DNA of 41,238 bases from Chloroflexota bacterium (GTDB lineage: Bacteria > Chloroflexota > UBA6077 > FW602-bin22 > JACPRP01): contig JACPRP010000074.1 of the NCBI GenBank assembly GCA_016189905.1, forward strand, positions 1 through 41,238. The letters run 5' to 3'. Positions 1 to 8,171 of this stretch are shown here, piece by piece (position 1 is the first letter of the stretch; each line of letters starts with the position of its first letter). A program made the position numbers and the translations under genes. The notes under the pieces are model-generated. The model ran no database searches. It was not told where the DNA came from and saw only the letters and a program-made list of their open reading frames with translations.

Positions 1-2
1 AT

Positions 3-257
3 ATGCAGTTCTCGACGGTGGCGGCGAGGGAATCGGTGCGCATGCTGGTAAGCGGCAGCCTGGCCATGCCCTTCGTGCTGGGCGTGACGGCGATTGGCCT
101 GGTGATACCGCTGATTCTCACGGCCCTCGCCCTGGCCGGCTGGCTCGGAAGTGGAGCCTCCACCGTGATAGCGCTAGCGGGGCTCCTGATGCTCGTCGGT
201 GGCTTCCTGTTCCGCCGCTGCATGCTGAAAGCCGGGGTTTACGCCCCCATAATTTAG
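3..257 (+). CDS. C-terminal end of NrfD/PsrC-type membrane subunit (partial)
   Basis: The frame is open from the window edge and encodes 84 residues with two strongly hydrophobic spans, about residues 16-45 and 53-68. It then ends in a short basic, polar tail (FRRCMLKAGVYAP). That ending resembles the last helices of NrfD/PsrC proteins, the multi-helix quinone-interacting anchors of molybdopterin oxidoreductases. Those proteins are normally 300 residues or more, so this is very probably the 3' end of a gene whose start lies outside the window. The in-frame ATG at base 3 is unlikely to be the true start. A molybdopterin catalytic subunit follows one gene later, which fits a PsrABC-like enzyme whose Fe-S subunit would lie further upstream. 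A free-standing small membrane protein cannot be excluded. Confidence 0.7.
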   Translation: MQFSTVAARESVRMLVSGSLAMPFVLGVTAIGLVIPLILTALALAGWLGSGASTVIALAGLLMLVGGFLFRRCMLKAGVYAPII

Positions 258-362
258 CTGGTGCATTTACAGGTGAGAAGTCAATGGACGTGCTGTGCAA
301 AGGCCCGGCGACGGAGCCGCGGCGGCGCAGCACACGGGACTAGATTCTTTGGGAGGTTGTTC

Positions 363-1526
363 GTGAACACATGTTTCAAGGGGTTGGGGACGAAGACGTT
401 CGTTTGCGCCGTGATCGCGCTATTGATTGGTTCGCTGATCGGCTGCAGCCAGCCAGCGCCCACGCCCACGCCGACGCAGGCGCCGAAGGCGGCGCCGCCC
501 AAGGATGCCGCGCCGACTAAGGCGGCGACATCTCAAGCAAAAGATGCTACGCCCCAGGCGAAGGAGGCCAAGCCACAGGCGACGGCAGCGCCGAAAGCGC
601 AGAGCCTCTTCAAGATCAATGTGCCTTATGCGGCAATCAGCGGGGTGATGGCGCCCCTCTGGGTCTCTAAGGAGAAGGCCCTTTTCGAGAAGTATGGCAT
701 CGATCTCGAGACAGGCTACATCCAGTCGAGCACGACGTTGACCCAGGCCATGGTTTCAGGAGAGGTAAGCCTGGCCGAGACGGCGGCCGCGGCTGTCGTC
801 AATGCCGGCCTGGCGGGGGCAGACGTGACGATGCTCGCGTCGACGGCCAACGTGCTGCCTTTCGAGATGTATGCCCGGCCGGAGATAAAGAGCATCGCGG
901 ACCTGAAGGGTAAGGCAGTCGGCGTCGGCAGGTACGGCGCGAGCATCGACTTCGCCGCGCGCTACACGCTCAAGAAGTACGGGCTGGAGCCAGACAAGGA
1001 CGTGGCCGTTATGGAGATGGGCGGCTCGCCGGATATTCTGGCCGGTTTGCAGGCGGGCGGGATCCAGGCCGGCGTCTTTGGGCCTCCGACGACGTCTCAG
1101 GCGAAGAGGCTTGGGATGCACCGGCTGATAAACATCACCGACCTCGGCATACCGTACACCATCAACGTTTTCGGCGCGAGAAAAGACTTTATCGCCAAGA
1201 ATCCGGAAGTGGTGAAGAGCTTCGTTAAGGCCATCGTGGAAGGCATCGCGGTAATCAAGAAGGATAAGCCTTTCACCATGGGTGTAATTGGCAAGTACAC
1301 CAAGACCGAAGACAGGGACGTTCTCGACGAGACGTACGAGTTCTTCCTCAGCGGTCTCTTGCCCAGGGTGCCCTATGTCACTCCCGATTCGGTGCAAACT
1401 ATCCTGGACGAGGTGGCGCGGAGCAACGCCAAAGCGAAAACGGTCAAGCCAGAGGCCTTCATCGATAACAGCATCGTGAAGGAGCTGGACGATAGCGGCT
1501 TCATCAAGAAGCTGTACGGGGAGTAG
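363..1526 (+). CDS. ABC-type substrate-binding lipoprotein 1 (NMT1/SsuA-like)
   Basis: Predicted extracellular solute-binding lipoprotein of 387 residues. I place the start at GTG 363 because GGAGG lies at 352-356 with a 6-base spacer, the same arrangement as in the third paralogue. The frame is open further upstream, but that stretch gives an implausible N-terminus. The signal peptide ends in a lipobox LIGC with Cys28 as the lipidation site. A low-complexity Ala/Pro/Thr/Lys linker follows to about residue 80, then a two-lobed binding fold. A typical SsuA/NMT1 segment reads APLWVSKEKALFEKYGI, followed by DLKGKAVGVGRYG. The last residues (ELDDSGFIKKLYGE) are the same in all three paralogues of this locus. 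Family members bind sulfonates, nitriles, pyrimidine precursors or aromatic acids; the ligand here is unknown. No permease or ATPase gene is in the visible locus. It sits between an NrfD end and a molybdopterin enzyme. Confidence 0.9.
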   Translation: MNTCFKGLGTKTFVCAVIALLIGSLIGCSQPAPTPTPTQAPKAAPPKDAAPTKAATSQAKDATPQAKEAKPQATAAPKAQSLFKINVPYAAISGVMAPLWVSKEKALFEKYGIDLETGYIQSSTTLTQAMVSGEVSLAETAAAAVVNAGLAGADVTMLASTANVLPFEMYARPEIKSIADLKGKAVGVGRYGASIDFAARYTLKKYGLEPDKDVAVMEMGGSPDILAGLQAGGIQAGVFGPPTTSQAKRLGMHRLINITDLGIPYTINVFGARKDFIAKNPEVVKSFVKAIVEGIAVIKKDKPFTMGVIGKYTKTEDRDVLDETYEFFLSGLLPRVPYVTPDSVQTILDEVARSNAKAKTVKPEAFIDNSIVKELDDSGFIKKLYGE

Positions 1527-1533
1527 GTCAGCC

Positions 1534-4095
1534 ATGTCAGAAAGATGGGTTACGACAGTCTGCGACCGGTGCTATGTGGGTTGCGGGATCAAGGTGCACG
1601 TCGTCGACGAGGTGGCGGTGGGCATCGAGGGTGATCCCGACAGCCCCTTGAACAGGGGGAAAATGTGTGCCAAGGGCAAGGCCGGGCTTATGGCGCACTA
1701 CAATCCCCATCGCCCGAAAACCCCCTTGAAGCGCACCAATCCAGAGAAGGGATTGGGCGTCGATCCCAGATGGCAGGAGATATCCTGGGAAGAAGCGATA
1801 GAAACGGTTGTCGGCAAGCTGAAGCGGATTCAGGATCATCCGGAGCGGCTCTACGTCTACGCGTGGGGCTATGATTGCGACCTGCGGGCCCTGGGCATGG
1901 CCTTCGGGACGCCGCACATCCAATCGGCTGCCGCGCACGAGTGCGGCAAGTCGATCCACATCATCGAGCACATGGCCGCCGGCGGCTTTCATCAGCAGGT
2001 AGATCTGCACTATTGCAACTACGCGCTGTATGTGGGGACGCAGGGGGCGGTGGCGTCGCGGGCCTCGTTCACCCACGTCGCTCGTGACATGGCTGAGGCG
2101 CGGGCGCGTGGGATGAAGCTGGTGGTGGTCGATCCTATCGGGAACTATGCCGCCGCCAAAGCCGATGAATGGGTCCCTATCCGACCGGGCACGGACGCGG
2201 CTTTCGCGCTGACCTTGATCAACCTGCTGGTCAACGAGCTAGGCATTTGTGATTTCGAGTTCGTGAAGCGGGGAACCAACGGCGCCTATCTGATAGGCGA
2301 GGATGGACGCTACGTTCGCGACGCCGCCTCGGGCAAGCCGTTGATCTTCGATCCCTCCGCTGGCGTGGCCAAGACGTACGACGACCCCACGATCGAGGAT
2401 TGGGCTCTGGAGGGCACCTTCAACGTGCACGGGAAACTTGGCACACCGGCGTTTGCCCTGCTGAAAGAGCACGTGAAAAAGTATACCCCCGAGTATGCTT
2501 CCAGGATCATCACCATTCCACCCCAGACGATGAGAAGAATCGCCCACGATTTCGGCAAGGCGATGCAGATTGGCAGCACGATCGTGCTGGATGGGAAGCA
2601 GTATCCCTATCGGCCGGCGGCGCTGGACTGGGCGCGCGGTCCGCAGGGCCACAAGCACGGCTTCCACCACTGCTGGGCGTTGAAGCTCGTGAATATCTTG
2701 ATGGGCAACGTCAACGTCCCGGGTGGCATACTCAGCACGGGCGCCATGGGCAAGAACCCGTACGAATGGTCGCCTGAAGGCGGGATAGACGGGATGCTCA
2801 CCCACGCCGGCGTCGGCGGATTTGTCCTTACGCCGCTGCCGTCGTCGTTTCCGGGGCGCAATCCCGATCGTCCGAAGCGGATGGATATCCTCGAGCTCTT
2901 CCCCCTGGCTCCCCACGGCACGGTGCTTTACCCGCTCGTGGGCGCGGAGCCGGAGAAGTTTGGCCTCGACTACCGGATCGAGGTCGCCCTTCACAACCCG
3001 AGCAGCGTGATCCTCAGCGCCTACGGCGATTTGAAGCTGGCGGAGAAGTTCTTCAAACAGATACCTTTCGTCGCCGGCTACGCCTTCGAGCTGAACGAGA
3101 CCAACGAGGCCTTCGACGACATCGTCTTCCCTATGCCCAGCTATCTCGAGCGGCAGGACGCGGGATCGCGGAACTTCGAAGGGGTGTTCGATATTCTGGC
3201 TCCGGTCGGCCAGGATGACTGGTACTATCAGCTTCGGCAGCGGGTGTTCGAGCCGCCGCAAGGCTTCATGCATCCTATCGAGCTGGTGACGGAGTTCACC
3301 GAGCGGCTGGGCCTCCGTCGGGAGTACAACGCGGTGAGGAATCGAACACTGCGCTTCAAGGAGCCGTATCTGCTGGAGCCAAACAAGAGATACACGGTGG
3401 ATGAGTTCCAGGATCAACTGATAAGATCGCTGTTTGGCCCCGAGCGAGGCTTGAAATGGGTCAAAGAGAATGGTGTGGTGCGTTATCATCGCGATGCCGA
3501 GGAAGCCTACCCCGGCCCGTTCATGGCGACCCATCAGATGCGCCTGCCTGTGTATCTGGAGCACTTCCGTGGCAAAGGGCAGGAGCTGAAGCAGGTTATC
3601 GATAGAATAGGATCGCCCTGGGATTACTCTGACTACGAGCCGCTGCCCGACTGGATGCCCTGTCCCGCCTTTGACGAGAGGGGGAAGAACGGCTTCGACT
3701 TCGTCGCCGTGCACTACAAGCTCGCTTTTACGTACGCCGGACACGGCAATGAGAATCCCTGGATCAACGAGGTATGCGAGCGGACGCCTTACACGTATCC
3801 CGTTCTCATCAACGAGGACGCGGCCAGGAGCAAAGGCATCCGCGATGGCGACGACATCTGGCTGGAAACGCCGGTGCGCAAGGTCAGGGCGAAAGCCAAG
3901 CTGACGCAGTGCATCCATCCCGAGGTGGTGGGCATCGCCGGCCACTTCGGCCACTGGGCCAAGGGAATGCCGATTTCTCAGGGCAAGGGCGTTGCCTACA
4001 ATCCGCTCCTGCCCCATGATCTGGACCATATCGACAAGCTCTCCGGCGCGCTGGACAACTGCGCGCTCGTGAGAATCAGCAGAGTGGAGGGTTAA
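1534..4095 (+). CDS. Molybdopterin oxidoreductase catalytic subunit (DMSO reductase family)
   Basis: 853-residue catalytic subunit with a bis-pterin Mo or W centre. The N-terminal [4Fe-4S] motif has Cys10, Cys13, Cys17 and Cys45. A HECGKS segment places Cys137 where polysulfide reductase-like enzymes and acetylene hydratase carry the cysteine that ligates the metal. A central Mo-pterin segment (about residues 370-410) contains GNVNVPGG. The C-terminal pterin-binding barrel spans about 715-850 and contains GHFGHW and a LPHDLDHIDKLSG-like ending. No twin-arginine signal is visible, so I infer a cytoplasmic enzyme. Its substrate is not readable from sequence: the closest styles are PSR/thiosulfate reductase, acetylene hydratase and pyrogallol transhydroxylase. 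It starts 7 bases after lipoprotein 1 and its stop lies 2 bases before lipoprotein 2, so the genes are probably co-transcribed. The NrfD end upstream suggests a membrane partner. Confidence 0.9.
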   Translation: MSERWVTTVCDRCYVGCGIKVHVVDEVAVGIEGDPDSPLNRGKMCAKGKAGLMAHYNPHRPKTPLKRTNPEKGLGVDPRWQEISWEEAIETVVGKLKRIQDHPERLYVYAWGYDCDLRALGMAFGTPHIQSAAAHECGKSIHIIEHMAAGGFHQQVDLHYCNYALYVGTQGAVASRASFTHVARDMAEARARGMKLVVVDPIGNYAAAKADEWVPIRPGTDAAFALTLINLLVNELGICDFEFVKRGTNGAYLIGEDGRYVRDAASGKPLIFDPSAGVAKTYDDPTIEDWALEGTFNVHGKLGTPAFALLKEHVKKYTPEYASRIITIPPQTMRRIAHDFGKAMQIGSTIVLDGKQYPYRPAALDWARGPQGHKHGFHHCWALKLVNILMGNVNVPGGILSTGAMGKNPYEWSPEGGIDGMLTHAGVGGFVLTPLPSSFPGRNPDRPKRMDILELFPLAPHGTVLYPLVGAEPEKFGLDYRIEVALHNPSSVILSAYGDLKLAEKFFKQIPFVAGYAFELNETNEAFDDIVFPMPSYLERQDAGSRNFEGVFDILAPVGQDDWYYQLRQRVFEPPQGFMHPIELVTEFTERLGLRREYNAVRNRTLRFKEPYLLEPNKRYTVDEFQDQLIRSLFGPERGLKWVKENGVVRYHRDAEEAYPGPFMATHQMRLPVYLEHFRGKGQELKQVIDRIGSPWDYSDYEPLPDWMPCPAFDERGKNGFDFVAVHYKLAFTYAGHGNENPWINEVCERTPYTYPVLINEDAARSKGIRDGDDIWLETPVRKVRAKAKLTQCIHPEVVGIAGHFGHWAKGMPISQGKGVAYNPLLPHDLDHIDKLSGALDNCALVRISRVEG

Positions 4096-4097
4096 AG

Positions 4098-5282
4098 ATG
4101 GCAGGGGTCGTCGCGAAGAGGTTATCCAACTGGTCGAAGAACAGATCGCTGGTTTCGATTGTCCTGGCTCTCTTGATCGCATCCCTGATCGGCTGCGCCC
4201 AGCCGCCGGCCACGCCCACGCCGACGCAGGCCCCGAAGGCCGCGCCGACCAAGGAGGCTAAACCCGAGGCCAAGGAGGCGACCCCTCAAGCGAAGGCGGC
4301 GACGCCCCAGGCCAAGGAGGCCAAGCCCCAGGCAACGGCGGTGGCGAAAGCGGCGACGAAACTCGCCAAGATCAAGGTGGCATACGACTCCGTGAGCGGC
4401 GCGTATGCGCCGCTGTGGATAACCAAGGAAAAAGGTCTCTTTGAGAAATATGGCCTTGACGTCGAGGTTGCGTACATCGCCGGAGGGCCGACCGTGACGC
4501 CGGCGATGCTGGCTGGGGAGATAAGCCTGGCCACGCAGGGTGGCATGGCGCCGATTAACGCGAATCTCGCGGGCGGCGACATCGTTATCGTCGCCGGGTT
4601 GACCAACGTGATCGGTATGTCGATATTCGGCCAGCCGAGTATCCAGCGGATCGAGGACTTCAAAGGCAAGGCGATAGGCGTCAGCAGGTTCGGCACGGGC
4701 ACCGATTTTGCCGCCCGCTACACGCTCAAGATGTTTGGGTTGACGCCAGGCCAAGACGTTGCCATAAAGGAATCCGGTGGCACCCCCGAGACCCTGGCGG
4801 CCATGCAGGCCGGTGGAATTCAAGGGGGCGTGTTCGGACCGCCCAACTCGGTCTTGGCCAAGAAAGCGGGTCTGCGCGAAGTGGTGAACATCCCTGATCT
4901 TGCCATTCCTTACGCTATGGCGACCATAGCCACCAGCAAAAAGTATATGGAGACAAATCAGGAGACCGTGAGGAACTTTGTGAAGGCCATGGTCGAAGGC
5001 ATCGCGGTGGCCAGGCAAGATAAGGAGTTCGCGATGAAAATCATCGGCCAGTACATCAAAAACGAAGATAGAGAGGTATTGGAAGAGACGTGGGCGCTTT
5101 ATACCAATAAGCTCTTGCCCAAGGTCCCATACGTCGATCCCAAGGCGGTGCAGACGATGCTAGACGAAATCGCGCTCACGAATCCAAAAGCGAAGGAAGC
5201 CAAACCGGCGGATTTCATCGACAGCCGGTTTGTGAAAGAGCTGGACGACAGCGGCTTCATCAAGAAGCTATATGGCGAGTAG
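4098..5282 (+). CDS. ABC-type substrate-binding lipoprotein 2 (NMT1/SsuA-like)
   Basis: 394-residue paralogue of the lipoproteins on either side. The ATG has GGAGG at 4086-4090, inside the end of the molybdopterin gene, 7 bases upstream. The signal peptide ends in LIGC with Cys33 as the predicted lipidated residue. An unusually long Ala/Lys/Pro/Glu linker with repeated PQAKEA/PEAKEA words spans about residues 40-85. The binding domain contains YAPLWITKEKGLFEKYGLD and FKGKAIGVSRFGTG. The C-terminus ELDDSGFIKKLYGE is shared with both paralogues. Linker DNA is repetitive, so length variation between strains would not be surprising. The stop codon is followed directly by the 14-bp tandem array that leads into the decarboxylase gene. 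The ligand is unknown. Confidence 0.9.
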   Translation: MAGVVAKRLSNWSKNRSLVSIVLALLIASLIGCAQPPATPTPTQAPKAAPTKEAKPEAKEATPQAKAATPQAKEAKPQATAVAKAATKLAKIKVAYDSVSGAYAPLWITKEKGLFEKYGLDVEVAYIAGGPTVTPAMLAGEISLATQGGMAPINANLAGGDIVIVAGLTNVIGMSIFGQPSIQRIEDFKGKAIGVSRFGTGTDFAARYTLKMFGLTPGQDVAIKESGGTPETLAAMQAGGIQGGVFGPPNSVLAKKAGLREVVNIPDLAIPYAMATIATSKKYMETNQETVRNFVKAMVEGIAVARQDKEFAMKIIGQYIKNEDREVLEETWALYTNKLLPKVPYVDPKAVQTMLDEIALTNPKAKEAKPADFIDSRFVKELDDSGFIKKLYGE

Positions 5283-5284
5283 GG

Positions 5285-5424
5285 GATGAGGGCATCTTGA
5301 TGAGGGCATCTTGATGAGGGCATCTTGATGAGGGCATCTTGATGAGGGCATCTTGATGAGGGTATCTTGATGGGAGTATCTTGATGGGAGTATCTTGATG
5401 GGAGTATCTTGATGGGAGTATCTA
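5285..5424 (+). repeat. Ten tandem 14-bp units forming an RBS/mini-ORF array
   Basis: Exactly ten 14-bp units fill the gap between lipoprotein 2 and the decarboxylase. Units 1-5 read GATGAGGGCATCTT, unit 6 has GTA for GCA, units 7-9 read GATGGGAGTATCTT, and unit 10 ends in CTA. Each unit holds an ATG (5286, 5300, 5314 and so on to 5412). Units 1-9 encode four codons (Met-Arg-Ala-Ser, Met-Arg-Val-Ser or Met-Gly-Val-Ser) and a TGA whose last base is the A of the next ATG. Each also carries GAGGG or GGGAG 6-7 bases before the following ATG. In unit 10 the TGA is lost, so its mini-ORF runs on to 5438, overlapping the decarboxylase start at 5425 in another frame. The array could be a simple minisatellite or a functional translation-coupling device. 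Confidence 0.95.
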
Positions 5425-6885
5425 ATGGCGTATCGTGATCTCAGAGAATGGTTGTCTGAAGTTGAGGGATTCGGCGAGCTGAAGCGCATCGAGGGCGCCG
5501 ACTGGAACCTGGAGCTGTCGGGCATCACCGAGCTGACCTACCGCGAGGCCAGGCGGCGGCCCGCCCTCCTGTTCGATAATATCAAAGATTATCCGGCGGG
5601 CTATCGCGTGCTGTTCGGCTCGGTTGGCTCGGCGCGGCGGGCGGCGCTCACGCTGGGCGTGCGGCTGCCCCAAGAGCCCGCTAACGAAGAGCCCGCCATC
5701 ATCGACTTGGTGCGGGCGGTCCGTGATAGACTCTCCGCCTTTCAGCGAGTCGTGCCGACTTACGTCGGCGAAGGGCCGGTGACGGAGAACGTCGCGACCG
5801 GCGATGAAATCGATCTCTATAGGTTCCCGATTCCGTTTTACCACGAGCTAGACGGCGGCAGATACGTCGGGACCGGCCACGCCGTGATAACGAGGGACCC
5901 AGACGACGGCTGGGTCAATCTCGGAACGTACAGGGTCATGATCGTGAACAAGAATACCCTGGCCCTGCACATCAATCCTGGCAGGCACGGCGCCCTTCAT
6001 CGCCAGAAGTACTTTGAGAAGGGTCAGCCTTGCCCGGTAGCCATCTCGGTCGGCCACGACCCGCTATTGTTCCTTACGAGCATCATGCCGATCCCACATG
6101 GCGTGTCGGAATACGAATACGCCGGCGGATTCAAAGGCGAGCCGATCGAGGTGATGAAAGGCCCCGTCACGGGCCTGCCCATTCCTGCCCGAGCGGAGAT
6201 AGTAATAGAGGGAGAATACGTACCGGAGATGGTCCCAGAGGGGCCGTTCGGGGAATGGTGTGGCTATTACGCCAACAATTCTTTGAACCCGGTGCCCGAG
6301 CCGATCGTCAGGGTCAAGTCTGTAATGTACCGAACGAACCCAATTCTGCACTGCGCTATGCCGGGCCTGGGCTGCGACTACCTGGACGGCTCCAGCTCCG
6401 TCAAGGCGGCGCTCATCTGGGATCAACTGGAGCGAGCCGGGATATCCGACGTGAAGGGCGTCTGGTGCCACGAATCGGGAGGCGGCAACTTTCTGAAGAT
6501 CGTATCGATCAAGCAGCGCTTCCCCGGGCACGCGAAGCAAGCGGCGCTGGTGGCCAGCCAGTCTCGGGTCGGCGCCTATCTGAATCGGTACGTCGTCGTC
6601 GTGGACGAGGATATCGATCCGACGAATACCAAAGACGTGCTGTGGGCGATGTGCACGAGATCGGACCCAGAAAAAGACATCGACATCCTCCGCCGCTGTT
6701 GGGGCTCCACCGCCGACCCTCTGCTCCCCCCTGGCGAGAACGTGCGGACCTACAACTCGGTGGCGGTGATCGACGCCTGCAGGCCGTTCGAATGGATGAA
6801 GGATTTTCCACCGGTCGCCGGCTACAGTCCCCAGCTTAGAGAAACCCTGATGAAGAAATGGGGCAGCGTGGTTCTTGAGAGATAG
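5425..6885 (+). CDS. UbiD-family prenylated-FMN-dependent (de)carboxylase
   Basis: 486 residues, the usual length for UbiD/Fdc enzymes, which reversibly (de)carboxylate aromatic or alpha,beta-unsaturated acids using prenylated FMN. Arg170 (in GTYRVM), Glu272 and Glu277 (in PEGPFGEWCGYY) match the Arg-Glu-Glu catalytic triad known from Fdc1, including the five-residue spacing of the two glutamates. The N-terminal segment RDLREWLSEVE and the LHINPGRHGALH segment are typical. The ATG directly abuts the tenth unit of the 14-bp array, whose GGGAG at 5414-5418 serves as the ribosome-binding site. No UbiX-type flavin prenyltransferase gene is present in the window, so the cofactor must come from elsewhere. 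Position between two binding lipoproteins suggests it acts on a compound taken up by them. The substrate is unknown. Confidence 0.92.
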   Translation: MAYRDLREWLSEVEGFGELKRIEGADWNLELSGITELTYREARRRPALLFDNIKDYPAGYRVLFGSVGSARRAALTLGVRLPQEPANEEPAIIDLVRAVRDRLSAFQRVVPTYVGEGPVTENVATGDEIDLYRFPIPFYHELDGGRYVGTGHAVITRDPDDGWVNLGTYRVMIVNKNTLALHINPGRHGALHRQKYFEKGQPCPVAISVGHDPLLFLTSIMPIPHGVSEYEYAGGFKGEPIEVMKGPVTGLPIPARAEIVIEGEYVPEMVPEGPFGEWCGYYANNSLNPVPEPIVRVKSVMYRTNPILHCAMPGLGCDYLDGSSSVKAALIWDQLERAGISDVKGVWCHESGGGNFLKIVSIKQRFPGHAKQAALVASQSRVGAYLNRYVVVVDEDIDPTNTKDVLWAMCTRSDPEKDIDILRRCWGSTADPLLPPGENVRTYNSVAVIDACRPFEWMKDFPPVAGYSPQLRETLMKKWGSVVLER

Positions 6886-6936
6886 GTGCTGGCCGAGAGG
6901 CGGCCAAGTCAAATGAGTGAATGAAGGAGGTTGGTC

Positions 6937-8091
6937 GTGAATAAGCGTTCCAACTGGTGGGGAAGCAAAATGCTAGCTGCCCTGGTTGTTGGCCTTTTGA
7001 TCGCGTTGGTTGTCGGCTGCGCCCAGCCGGCACCGACTCCCACTCCGACGGCAACCCAGCCGGCCAAGGCGGCGCCGACCAAGGAGGCTAAACCCGAGAC
7101 CAAGGCGGCGACGCCCCAGGCAAAGGAGGCTAAGCCACAGGCGACGCAAGCGGCGAAAGCGGAGCAGAAGCTCACTAAGATCAAAGTGGCTTACGCCGCC
7201 ATCAGCGGGGTACACGCGCCGCTCTGGATAACGAAAGAAAGGGGTCTTTTCGAGAAGTACGGCCTCGACGTTTCCCTCGAGTATATCGCCACCAGCGGGG
7301 TGTTGACGGCCGCCTTGATCGCCGGCGAAGTGCCGATGGCCGGGCAATCAGGCGGGGCCATGATCAGCGCCGCGCTTGGGGGCGCCGACGTGGTTATCGT
7401 CGCGGGCATCATTAACGCTATAGGCCAATACCTGTATAGCCAGCCCAGCATTCAACGCATTGAAGACCTGAGGGGAAAGACGGTGGGGGTGACCAGGTTT
7501 GGCGCGACGACTGATTTCTCCGCCCGCTATACGTTGAAGAAGTTCGGCCTCGAGCCCGACAAAGACGTGTCGGTGGTGCAAACGGGCGGCTTGCCCGAGT
7601 CGCTGGCCGCGTTGCAGGCAGGCGGGATTCAGGCGACGGTGTTCGGCCCACCAAACTCGACAGCGGCCAAGAAAGCTGGAATGCGGGAGCTGTTCAATAT
7701 CGGCGATCTCGCCATCCCTTACCACATGGGCACCATCGCCACCAGCAAACGGTTTCTCGCGAACAACGAGGACACGGCGCGGAGCTTCTTGAAGGCCATC
7801 GTCGAGGGCATCGCGACGGCCAAGAAAGACAAAGAGTTCGCGATGAAGGTGATCGGCCAGTATACCAAGTCTAATGACCGCGAGGTTCAGGAAGATACCT
7901 ACAGCATGTTCATCGATAAGCTGGCGCCACGGGTGCCCTACGCAACGTCGGAGGGGATACAGACCATCCTGGACGAGATCGCGCGAGACAATCCAAAGGC
8001 GAAGGACGCGAAACCGGAAGTGTTCTACGATAACCGACTGGTAAAGGAGCTAGACGACAGCGGCTTCATCAAGAAGCTGTATGGGGAGTAA
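6937..8091 (+). CDS. ABC-type substrate-binding lipoprotein 3 (NMT1/SsuA-like)
   Basis: 384-residue third paralogue. I choose GTG 6937 because AGGAGG at 6925-6930 is 6 bases upstream; a TTG at 6931 would abut the ribosome-binding site. The signal peptide ends LVVGC with Cys28 as the lipidation site, followed by a shorter Ala/Pro/Lys linker. The binding fold contains HAPLWITKERGLFEKYGLD and LRGKTVGVTRFGA, and the same ELDDSGFIKKLYGE terminus as its paralogues. The sequence around the start (GGAGGTTGGTCGTGAA) is nearly the same as at lipoprotein 1, which supports tandem duplication of the gene with its leader. It is the last gene of the plus-strand series and is followed by a strong hairpin. 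Confidence 0.9.
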   Translation: MNKRSNWWGSKMLAALVVGLLIALVVGCAQPAPTPTPTATQPAKAAPTKEAKPETKAATPQAKEAKPQATQAAKAEQKLTKIKVAYAAISGVHAPLWITKERGLFEKYGLDVSLEYIATSGVLTAALIAGEVPMAGQSGGAMISAALGGADVVIVAGIINAIGQYLYSQPSIQRIEDLRGKTVGVTRFGATTDFSARYTLKKFGLEPDKDVSVVQTGGLPESLAALQAGGIQATVFGPPNSTAAKKAGMRELFNIGDLAIPYHMGTIATSKRFLANNEDTARSFLKAIVEGIATAKKDKEFAMKVIGQYTKSNDREVQEDTYSMFIDKLAPRVPYATSEGIQTILDEIARDNPKAKDAKPEVFYDNRLVKELDDSGFIKKLYGE

Positions 8092-8171
8092 CGCTTTTCC
8101 CTTTCCAGAATTTCAAATGGCTAAGATGCCGGTCTCGACTCCCCATTTGCGATTCGGCTGATGTTGAAAGA

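Noticed and set aside
261..362. Upstream extension of lipoprotein 1
   Set aside because: It would bury the signal peptide behind 34 Arg-rich residues; the GGAGG before GTG 363 gives a proper lipoprotein start.
2239..4182. 647-codon open frame on the minus strand opposite the molybdopterin gene
   Set aside because: It mirrors a high-GC gene with clear motifs on the plus strand, has no recognisable domain and is Arg/His/Leu-rich, as expected for an antisense shadow.
5285..5424. CRISPR array
   Set aside because: The 14-bp units are contiguous with no spacers, and no cas gene is present.
5268..5528. 86-codon minus-strand open frame across the 14-bp array
   Set aside because: Its repeated peptide simply reflects the array. 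It starts inside ubiD and ends in lipoprotein 2 on the opposite strand.
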